Below are positions 33,273-45,200 of a stretch of 64,000 nucleotides of DNA, in pieces. Position numbers and translations under genes: made by a program. This DNA comes from Argopecten irradians (Eukaryota; Mollusca; Bivalvia; Pectinida; Pectinidae), in the NCBI RefSeq assembly GCF_041381155.1, contig NC_091149.1, forward strand, positions 15,764,609-15,828,608, read 5' to 3'. The notes under the pieces are model-generated. The model was given only the letters and a program-made list of their open reading frames with translations. It was not told where the DNA came from and did no database searches. Each line of letters starts with the position of its first letter. The stretch's first letter is position 1.

Positions 33273-36200
33273 CTAGGAAGCTGCATTGACCGTTTCTGAT
33301 GATAACTCGGGTACAGGTGCGACGACAGGTGACACTGCAGATGCTGATGTATTTGCTGCGGCCGTGCCTACTTCCCCTGCGGCACCCGTTTGTACTGGCA
33401 GAGCACCACTAATAACACTCTGTGACACTGGTGCCGCCTCTCCCACAGCTTGGGTGGGCAGAGAAAAGTTTGTGAGGTTAGGGAGGGGAGCAGGAGCTGG
33501 CATCGAGGGCATCGGGAGGCCAGCCCCGGGCGATAACACAACACTAGGAGGAGGTGCGGCACTACCTACACCTGGGGGCGAGATTGTACTGCTGGGGGGC
33601 ATACCTGTAATACAACAAACACAAATAATGTAACATCATATAGTAAATACAAGATAGTGATATATTGTCAAACCTGTCTTTAAAGATCACTCAAATGGCG
33701 AGAGAGTGTCCTCTATAGCCAAATGGTCTTTATACACAGGTCAAAAAAGTTATCCTTGACTAATTGGGACTCTTAGAAAGTGGTCTTAATAAGTAGGTGG
33801 TCAGGGATGATGGCTAAGGCAAGTTTCACTGTATGTTTATGTTAAAATATAATCCTTACTCTGACCAGGATGTCTAAGCAGTAAAATCAGCCTTCATAGC
33901 AATAATTGATCCCCCCTCGTTTTAAATATCCTAGAAGGAAAAATTATTTCAAACAGCAGGAATGAGGAAAGTGCAAAATTATCATTTTTTTTCTTCTCTT
34001 TTCTGACTTTCAAATAACAAGATACAATCATTTGTGACTGGAACATGCTCTTCTGCTCTTATGGTCATTATTCATTCATTACTGCCATAAAAACGTGTAC
34101 TAACCTGGCACAGGAGCTAGATTAACAGGTAAGGAGGACATGGCTGGGAGTGCCCCAGCGGGCTGCATCCCCGGTAACGACATAGGCATCGTAAAGGGAG
34201 GCAACGGCGGTAGATTTGGCATTCCGGCCAGGTTAGGTACTCCTGCTAAGTTAGGCATCGTGCTCCCGGGTACTGAAATAGATGGGAGGTCATTAGTTAT
34301 TAACCATATATTGCAACTTTTAGTGAATTTATTTTCACGAATTCTGATACAGAACCTCCACATTTCTATGTGATCTATTAAGATAAATACACTTGTTCAA
34401 TTTAAAGTAAAATATGGTCTCTAGTTTTTACTTTGTCAGGTCAGATATTATCAATGAAAAGGGACTTTTTTACAAGCACATGAAAAGTGTATGGGCGACA
34501 GTGACAGGTATGAATATCTGGTTTACTTCAGACGTAAGAAACTATATAATAAAACATTGACTTAAGTTTTGACAGTGGACTTCCATTTATGCCCTAAAAG
34601 TAATCAATGTTCATTATAAGCAAGAGGACAGGTTTATGATAAATAGTAAGATACATACATCCAACACCTCCAATAGGTGAAGAGAAGTTTGGCATAGGTG
34701 TAGGGGCCATAGGCTGTCCGTGGCTAACCCCTCCTTCTGTACTTGGTATTACTGGTATCGTCGGAGTTCCTTGAAAATAAAAACATAAACGTTCAAAATG
34801 TAGATACAACCAAAAACTTCACAATTTCCTGAAAACTGAAGTGTAGAACATTTTGAAATCAAGAAGCAATTAAAAACTTTAACTTCTGACATGTTTTGAC
34901 TTATCAGAACGTTTTGAATTTGTGTTATGTATTTTCAATGAAATTTCCAAAAAGCCTTTCCGTAATGTAATATGTTCTTTTAGGTTAGAGAAAGCATTAT
35001 TCATTTTTCACATAAATGTGTTTGGTTGTATTTTTGTTTGTTTTGAAAATGAAGCCCAGAAACACATACTGATAATACACAATACAAGGAAATGTTGATT
35101 GTCTTATTTTGAAGAGACTTTGAAAAATTGGATCCTTTAAGGATTATCTCCCTTGAAATTTAAAGACTAAAACAGGGTCCCACCTTACAGTATAAGACAT
35201 GATATTGACATGATAATTAACCTTTTCTTACCTGTATTAATAGACATCTGAGCCATACTGACTGGCAGAGCCGCTGGAGAATTTCCCAGGGAAACCTTTA
35301 ACACAAAAAGTAAGTTATAATATATTACATATTAACTCTTTTACCCCTAAAAACACATTTGAGCTCATCTTATATTCAAAAGTTGGAGTAATTCATTATA
35401 GATTTTCAGGGGTGAAAAAGTTTAACCTTAAATTTCACCATAGGACATCAAAAGATCAGAAAACTTGTATATTTTCTTAAGGATTAAATGAAGACTTGTG
35501 GTAAAACAGGGGTGTACAATTCTGAAAATTTTGCACTAGCCCAAGGGCTAGTAGCATCAATTTTTCACTAGCCCTGATCAGAAGTCTACTAGCCCTATTT
35601 TTCGTTCGTTTTTATATGTGCATTTTACTCTATCTGGATTTTTTTACAAACCTGTACAAAACAAGTACATGTCTAACAGTGTGTTAAATACCATTCTAAT
35701 AATAAAGATATCACACCAATTTTTCACAGGTACCAGGTATTCATTTAGTAAAAACATTCTTGAGTCAATATTGATAATGCAACAATGCCATCGCATGCAA
35801 ATTCTTTAGATTTGAAATTATGGTTCTTATTTCACTCAGATACTTCCTTTAAAACTATCATTAGAAAGAAAACATAATCAGTATATCTATTAAAGTTTAA
35901 CTTTGATATTAAAAGCTTACAAATGTAGCAGGAAAATGTAAAGTGAACAATCAGTATCTATTATCTGCTAGCTGTGTTCATTTTATAGGTATGATGAATT
36001 TAGTAAATAGTACTGTTCATGGAAATTCTGTAAAAAATCTTTAATTGAAATTACTGTTTTACTGAACACTTACTTATTTTCCCTAATTTTCTGAGCATTG
36101 AAATAAACCTTTATCGAGTAACATTTGCATGATACATTCGTATTTGAATAAAATGATGCCAATTTCATATAGATTTATTCCAAGAACTACACAAAATCAA

Positions 36201-39200
36201 TTCTACAATTTACTAATAAAATATTTTTGTAAATGATTATTAATTAGCACTGCTGATTTTCATTTACAAGTTTTCAATATATCATAAAAATATGCGAAAG
36301 ATAAGATGAAAAATATGCAAAAATATTGTACCTATAATTATGAAACCTCTATTAAAGTTATTTTGAAAAACATTCAGTGAGTTTATTTGTGTCAGCTGTG
36401 TTAACTAAGCATACCTATGTATCTGCAAGTGTATACAAAATGATCCGCTATCCATCTCACAGCAGTAGTACTTTCTGAATCCAACCCCCATATACTCAAA
36501 TTTATAACACTAAAATGATAATGATGCTAGATAATAAAACTGTCACTTCATAATTGATTCTTATCTAGAGTCAAGAAATCTAGATTTTCCCTTTCCCTGT
36601 CTGTCAGCATCCTCGGCAAACACATGGCCATCTGGGTCACTCAAGCGCTTAATTTTCATCAATTACATAACAAAACGTTTGATGCACCTAGATGAAGAAT
36701 GTTATTTACGTTTGGGAACCACCTGTGGTATGCATCGATATTGTTTGCTTCAGTTTTGACGACACATTTACTGAATTTTAGAATTCTGAACGGCAATAAA
36801 AGGCTAAACTGCTGATTTACAACTAAAATTTCAATGTGAATATAGGATTTTAACAGAAATTTTCACTAGCCCACGGGCTAGTAATGATCGTGAAGCCACT
36901 AGCCCTGACCTGAAATTCACTAGCCCCGGACGTCGGGCTAGTGGAATTGTACACCCCTGTAAAATATTTTCATGAAACTAGAAATATCGCTAGTCAACTT
37001 CACAAATTATGCTTTTTCTCTACCTCTGCAAATCCATCTGGAGATTTCTGTGGTGTTTGAACAGTAGTAGCTAGTTTCTCGGGAGATACACTCGAGGGGA
37101 ACTGTCTCTTTGGTATTCTGTGTAAATACCCATACCCAATACCACATCCAAGGCTGAAAGTAAACAAAGTTATAGAGTTGGTTATGACCGTACCACCAAG
37201 CCTCAACATTTAAATTGACCCAGATGGACATTAGCCATAGAAAAGTTGTGTGTATAGGTTTATAATTCTGCAACTAATCTGTTACATGTTGGATCATCTT
37301 TTAAAATCTGAAAACTTTGCGATGCATTGTATCCCACATAGAAAAGATTTTACAGGCTAAGAGATCCCAAACACTGACTGCTATAGAAAATCTGTTTTGA
37401 TACCATCTAAAGCAGAAACAAGATCAAGAGAAAGCAAGGAAATTGTTCAATTAACCTTCAACATCCGAGTTTCATGTTTAAGCCCAGCACAAAGGCAGGT
37501 AACAATTGGTATCTCAGAATTGTACAAGCAAGTTTAATCAGACAGGTGATCAGAACATGGTAAAGCTAAGAATGAAAGCTAAAATATAACAAATTCAGTT
37601 TATATTTTCAATATTGAAATGAATGCAGAAAAGTATTAGTGACCCAGAACAACTGAATACATTTTAGCCAATAATCTTATTTTGATGTCAAAATGGAGAA
37701 CAGAAAAGTTTCCATTTTCCAAAAGATATAATCTCATTTCAAGGAGGAATACCAACAAACTGACATTTTTTTCTTCTTAAATGTGCATGCAAGACAGGAT
37801 ATTTTTCTTTCTAGCTGCTGAACATGTGTATTACATAATGACTGAATTTACAGGTTTCATCTCCCAAAGTGCAGAAATGCAATGTGCTTTTATTGATGTT
37901 GGACTAAAGCAAGCAAAATAATTTTTAATTCCAATCACCATATAATCTAAAATTTTATCTAAAGGTTTTTTTAATTCATAGTACAATGCAAGAGATATTC
38001 TTTTGATAGAACAGTATATAGCATGTGTGTTTATAGTCCAAGTAAATCACTAAAATTTGAAGTTTTACAAAAAAATTTTAATTTGTGCAAATTATCACTT
38101 CTGCTTAAAATTATTACTTTTGAATTTCTGCCGAGGCCCTGCTCAGTCATGATGATGGAGTATCAAGTATATATAATTAATCATACATTTTTATGTTTGG
38201 TTTTAAATGTTTCAATATGTATGGAATAGTTGACCCTGAAGTATATGTGTGCTGACTAACACAGTATACCATATCCTGACATGTTATACCAAAGGAAGGG
38301 GAGATTACCAATATGAGAATAATTTCACTAAGTTATTGGTGTGCATGCTTGAATTTTCACTGAAGCTTAAAATAACATAATTCATAAAACTTATTTTTCA
38401 TAGCTGAAAATTCACACTATACCTTTTACCTATCACCGTGATGAATTTAAACTTCTAAACCTCTCCACCTCATGCTGATAACCCTATCCTATAATCATGC
38501 TTTACCAGATATTTCTACTTCATCATATAAGCTATGTATTTTACTATAATTTTTTAAATTATCTTTTATATCTAGTACATATCACTGAAAGACCTTTTCT
38601 GTTGAACAATATATTTTCAGTTGAGCAATTAATTTCGTTAAGTGTGGGACATTTAAGCAAAGGCAGGGGATTTAATAAAATTTGTTGTCCATCTACCCAT
38701 AGAAATGTTCTTACCTTCCCTCCTCACCAAATGTACTAATAAAGATTGGAAATACAATCAAAATGTTAAAGATAGATAGATAGCTATAGATTTCTGATAT
38801 AAAAAGATTATATACACGTGAAATATATCAAAAAGCTCTTAAAGATGCTCCACCGCTGACAGAATATAAATGACATTCATCATATGAACAATAATTGGTG
38901 TTAATCGTGTAAATATATGCCTAATTAACACAAAAAATAATATAAAATAATTTATTTCGCCTTTGGTGCATGCTCAATCAGTACTTCATTCCATATAGGA
39001 TATAGTGCCACAGAATTTTTTCGGGATGCAATTAATTATTCTTCATATTTTTAACTTGAAGTAAAATTAGAAGCTCAAACTTTTCAATGGTGGTAATGGT
39101 GTAAAGTAAGTAACTTCTGTAACTGAAGAAAACGACTAAATCGTCTGCTCATGTTTTTGATAGTGTCAGCGGTGGAGCATCTTTAATGTTTTAAATGAAA

Positions 39201-42200
39201 GCTGATATGACATATGCAGTAGAAAATAGTATTTATGAAAGCTCAAGAAAAAAATTTAATGTTGAAATAATAGCCCTTATGAACTAATGTTATATGCATT
39301 GATATAGAAATCTAAATAAAAGTGTTATATTGTATTATACCTGCCATCTCCTCCCCACGCTCCGTTAGGCGTGATGGTGACCTCCCGACACGAGTCCGAT
39401 TCTGTGTTGTAGATGTAAAGGCGTAGTGGTTTACCCTCGTGGGAGTCTATCAGTGTAAACAGGTCTTCTGACTGTAGGAAACAATGGGAAATGCTTAAAT
39501 GAGTTCTGATGAAATATTAAATATGGAGACATTTTTCTCATTTGAATTGTTCTTGCTGTCCCTATTGTAAAAGAGGGTAATCAAATTCTAATATAAACTT
39601 AATCACTACCTCCACTAGAAACCAAACTTAAGACCACCGGTTTACGAGTCAAATACTCAACTGGCCAAGCTAAAGAGAAGTTCATTCTAACCATGTGGTA
39701 TTTGGTGTTAGTATATATTCTTACCTCATGCAGAACGGAGTCTGCCCCAATGATATAGTCAGTGTTGGACTTAAGGCCAGCCAGATCTGCTGGGGAGTTT
39801 GGCTTCACTTCCTAAAGTAGAAAATATAACACACTTAATACCATGTGACAACAAAATCTGTTTAATACAAATACATATATAGCTTTCACTTTTCTATATA
39901 AAAGTTTTTTTTAAATTTCCTACCAATGTTTTGACAATTGGATTTTTGTTTTCTTTTTTTGCTCTTAAAGAGATTGTTCAACATTTTCTAGAGTGATAAA
40001 AAATTCATATACGGTTTATCAACTATAGAGATGGTGAGGAGTCTTCTATTGAATTAACTATATTTTGTAGACAAACTGCATCCTCAATACTCTGGGGGTT
40101 CTGATCACATACAATCCCTTCACGCCTGGACTATCTCCTAGTAAAATTGAAGACAGCTCAGGGAAACAAATCTGAACCAATCAAAGGGCTGCAAAAATTT
40201 TCTTTGAAGACTACAGAGAGAGCAACGCCCAACTTCAACGCCATACAGTCAGCTACAGTGTACCATTTCACATTTCTTTTGATGTACATCAAAATTAAAG
40301 GACTAAATTACCTGTTCTGTTGCCTCCAGTTTTACTATGAGATAGTCCAGGAGTGTAAAGATTGTACATGATCGGTATCCTTGGAGTATCAAGGATGGGC
40401 AAAATGTTGCTATAATTTAACTTCATACTGGTTACAATAAGTAATCTTTTAATTTTCTAAAATTAACTCGTGTTACAAACTTACCAGCACATGCCAAACG
40501 TTTTCATTTGCCCCTTCAAAGGAACAAAACCTTCAAACAAAACACAAAAAATTCAAATTTGCATTTTAATATCGAAATGTGATTTAATTCTCGAGACTAG
40601 AATATCAATATGAAAAACAACACATACATGTACTTGCATTAGTAACATATATGGGAGTTAGCTCCCTTGATTTCCAATACCCTTGCTCAGGGTTCTTAAC
40701 CCTAGTAGTGCTGAATTGTCTCATTCTGGCTATGTCTGAATGCTGAAATGTTCAGAAAAATTAAAAAAAAAAAAAAAAAAATGAAAATGCTTAAAAATGT
40801 TAAAGACCTGTTTTACTTTATAATTTTGATTGTAAACCACAGTTATAAACAAGTTTTTCCCTCTGAAGGAGGGTTAATAATAACAAGGAACACTTTTATT
40901 TGAACATGTATACATGAAAATGAATGGCGTTTACATCATGCACATATTTTATCAAATTTTTACACAAGATTCTTTCATCTTTATTTTTTAGTTGTAATTT
41001 GCACGATATAGATGTACATGTATGTATGTTTGCGAATATTACGTTTTCAATTCATTTCATTAAATTCTAATTTAAGATCCATCTGCTTTACAATGTGACA
41101 CAAAGTCAACCCAGGTGTGCATAAAGTTGGAAAAAGCTTGATTAGCGAAGAAGCCCATTCATACGGCAACTGTGCCACATATTCGGACAAACAAGCAACA
41201 AATTATCGTCTACGACAGCAGGGGTAGAACAAATATTCTGCAGTCAATAAAATATATAAGAAATCTTTCATATAAGAGTTATTCCAAGATATTAATCAGT
41301 TATCTCCCTTGTAGAAATTTATGTCCAACAACAGTTCATCTCTTCCAAGCCTAAATGTCTGTCATGCATAGCAGAGCTGATAGTTTCTCCTTTGTCATTT
41401 AGGTAATCTGTTACTTAGTAACATTGGGAATGTTTAAATTGAGGTTGTCCCTACATGTATCTGTGTGTATTTTTTTTTAAGGTTTTAAGGAGAAATGTAT
41501 GTGTTAAAAGCACTAAAGACATCTGTAAGTACAAAACTGCAAGAAAGGACATAATCACAATTTTAAGATATATAGTCCTTTAAAGTAAGGACAGAAAATA
41601 GTACCAAGTGTACTTTGCTGTTAGACAGCTAAAGTGTTAAAGCAGAAACTCTGTAAACTCACTTACCTGAAAAACTATGGGAGATTCATTCCAATACATT
41701 GAACGTTCAAACTTGTGATAAAAATGTCAGCAGTAAGTGTGGTAAAATTGTCAGCAGTAACAGTTTGTAGTAAAATTGTTAACAATAACACAGTGGAACT
41801 ATATATACAATTTTGATGGAGTTTTAAAGTTTATTCCTCCAGAACAGACTTCAGACGTTTGTATGCCAGCACATACTCAGCTTTTGTGTGAAAAAGTTCA
41901 AAGCATGGCTCAATGCAGAGTGCCACTTGGCATTGTTTGCATTGGAAGCAGGTTTCCCGTCCCATTCGTTTCGGTACTGGTTCCTCTGGATTAGCGCTTC
42001 GGAACAACTCTGCTTCAGCAGGCCCACAAACGACACATCGTCGCTTTGCGTGATTCCTGTTTCCTGAGGATGGCAAGTGGCAGATGAAGTGTCTAGCACT
42101 GAGTCTTTGCAGAACTTCAGCTGATGATCTCTTCCTGCCTCTAGATGAAGGACCAGATATTTCTGATGCAGTCACCAACTGATTCACCAACTCCCTTCTG

Positions 42201-45200
42201 AACACTCTCTGCAGGACAGGTTGTTGACTTCTGGTTTTATACAGAATGTACGAATTTAAAACAGCTAGGCCGAGCACATGGAAAAAGACCTTTTTCCACC
42301 ACTTCAAAGTCCTTCTTTCAAAGCTGCCATACGCTACCATCTGATCACATCTATCAACAGCACCCATATATTTGTTGTAGCTTAAAATGCAGTCTGGTTT
42401 TTGAATTTCAATTCCTTCCTGGTCTCTCTTACCAGAGTCTTCCATGACACCTAAATGTATTATTATATAGTAAAACTATCCATTTTAAGCCACAAAATGT
42501 GATAGTGTAACAAAATGTTTACATGAATTCATTTTGTCAAATTTTATAGTAGATAATCATATTGTTTACGGCAACATGAAAACAATTACGAATAGGAAAG
42601 CAAAAATATTTTGAAGTTAAAGAATCTAAACATATACCAGTACTGAATGTGACATTGAAACATAAATTGCCACAATAAAACATTCTGTTAAAGAATATTC
42701 ACATTCAGTACATTTATATTTACCATTATACAGTTTGGTTTTTTCAATATGAATGTGAACTCAACAGAGTATTATCGAAGTTATGGTGCTCAATACATGT
42801 ATCGTACCTTTGTGTATTGTTGTGAGAAGATGTACATCCTTTTTGTCTGCGTACTTGACTGCAACAAGCATGTCGTTGTTCATTACAAACATCTCGCCTC
42901 TAACCAAACGCCGATCCTTTAGATCCTGAGGTACACCACGTCTGTTTTTTCGCAAGGTTCCACATGCCAAGGTTGCGTTAAGAAATAAGGAATAAAATAA
43001 TTGTGGACTGCTGAAGTAATTGTCCATGTATAAATGGTAGCCTTTGTTTAGAAAAGGGTCAGCAAGACGCATGATGAGATCGTATGTTGCTCCAAACTGA
43101 CTGTTCTGTCCTCCGTGACCAGTGTATAGTTCCATACGACTGCAATAGCCATTGTCAGAGTCACACAACATGTAAACCTTAAGTCCATATTTAATGGGTT
43201 TGTCCGGGCTATACACACGGAAATGGAGGTTCCCTCTCCAGGGTATCATCCCTTCATCAATGGCAATGTTCTTGTTAGGGTTATAACAACTTTGAAAGTT
43301 GGAAAGGATATCCTTGTAAGGCTCACCTAATTTCTGTAAAGGCGAGTAACCTGTTTGCCCTCTAGGAACTGCCCCAGAGTTGTCTGCTAGATGCAGTACA
43401 CTCAACAATGATAAGAATCTGTCTCTAGACATCACAGATCTGAAGAATGGTGTATTTATAACAGGATTACCAGACCAATAGTCCTGAATATCCAATTGCT
43501 GGACAAGTCCCATCGCAATTGTCATCGCTATGAACGCTTTCATTTCCCCTAGCGTTGTGTCTGTCCATTTCCTGTACCTAGAGTGACTTGGGAGGTCAGG
43601 GTGTGTTTCACTGTATGTGGCAGCGTATCTATTTGTCTCAACCACGATCTTCTGAATTATATTGTCAGTAATAATACATTCAAAGTAGTCTAAATACGAC
43701 AAGCTACCTTCTTCAGGTACCGACAAGATGTCCGTGTTAATACCTGCATTACCAGTAAAAGTGAAAGTAGACGGTTCCTTTCCGCCTTCAACCCAATTAT
43801 CGACATTAAATCCAGTTCCGTCCTCGGCAATGTTGTCGATATCTTCAATATCAAAGCCCTCAAACTCATCGCTATCTTCGTCTAGAAAGATTTCTTGAAA
43901 TATCTGACGAAATTCCGGCAATACATTAGCTAGCTCGCCGGGGTTCTCCGGCTCCGCCATATTTGTTTACATTACCGACGAAAGCAGACACACATGATCG
44001 GTACTGTTTTGTTATAATAAATCAGGTTATGGTATTTCCAAACGACGGTAATCAATTCGTACACAAACAAAAATATCTTATATTGATGTCTTAGTCATTT
44101 ATTAATCAGAGCTGAAAGCCAGTCTTATAAAATAAGACTAATCTACCCTTCCGTATACTGAAGTAATCTATCGTACACAGTAAGTGGTGACGTAATTAAA
44201 GTAGGTCAATCTCGCGCCTAAAACTCGATCCCAATTTTCTTGAATTTTCTACTAATTTACGGTCATGCAATAATTTACAGGCATCAGAACGATTAAAAAT
44301 TACCTTTAGATTTGAATCGCATTATTCCCCGGCCATGACAGTGGTAAATAAGTGGATATATCCAATCAGTAACACAGAGCACTACGTGCACCTGCCATTG
44401 GTTTTGTGCGCACACTGCACTGAAAACATTACATCTGTTTCCGGTGACGTAACTATCTATAAATGTCGCGATTTCCGGAAAAATTCCCGATGTATAGGGA
44501 TTTCTCGGTCCGTACTGAAAATGCCAGATGTTATAAGACACGACTTCTATGTGAATGGAAAGAAAATATACGGGATTAACTAGGTATCTTATCGTTTCAG
44601 AAAATATATCTCAGTATATAATTATTTTTTGCTCATTAACCGGGGAATACCCCTCTTCATAGCCAGAACACCAAAAGGCGTCAATAGCAGGACACCAGTA
44701 AACAGCCAAAAGGCGTCCTCAGCACTACTAGGGTTAATACTAGAATTAACAAAATTCATATCATTCTAAGATAAATCATATCACTCTAGTATTTTTCATA
44801 AAAGTGCTTGAGTAACATCCTCATCCTCCTCAAACAAAAACACCAGTCAAATCAACAATTCTGTATCAAAATCAGTACACCATTCCTTCAACAGAGGATG
44901 AAGTATAGATTTGATATTTAAGGTGCAGGACAACAGCTTAGAACTGAATTGAAAACTAATACATACTTATACAGCTATGGATTTTGTTTGATCTCTTATG
45001 TTGCTTAATACTAATAGCTAACAGTTACTTTTATGACTACTTAGCAGAAATTTGACCATGGATGCAAACTGATCGAGTTTTACTGCTCTACCAAATTAAT
45101 TGGATTTTGTTTTTTGTTTAATTTTATCTATATAAAAGATCAAACAAGCAGTAATGACTATTAATTGTGATATCATGAGTTTGAAAGTTTAAGATGAAAA

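Larger units (their letters stand above)
40700..44733 (-). mobile_element. Complete piggyBac transposon
   Basis: 4034 bp with perfect 15-bp terminal inverted repeats CCCTAGTAGTGCTGA (40700-40714) and TCAGCACTACTAGGG (44719-44733), flanked by the piggyBac target TTAA at 40696-40699 and 44734-44737. Subterminal inverted 11-mers TTCTGGCTATG (40724-40734) and CATAGCCAGAA (44658-44668) are likely transposase sites. CCAAAAGGCGTC occurs twice near the right end. It encodes a full two-exon transposase and lies in the third intron of the GRASP gene, same strand. Everything expected of an autonomous element is present. Confidence 0.93.

Noticed and set aside
33286-33633. 115-residue frame opposite GRASP exon 11
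   Set aside because: Antisense shadow of a Pro/Ala/Gly-rich coding exon with high GC.
44293-44583. Overlapping 82-residue frames on both strands inside the piggyBac
   Set aside because: Located in the transposon's untranslated 5' part; no family signature and no second product expected in piggyBac elements.
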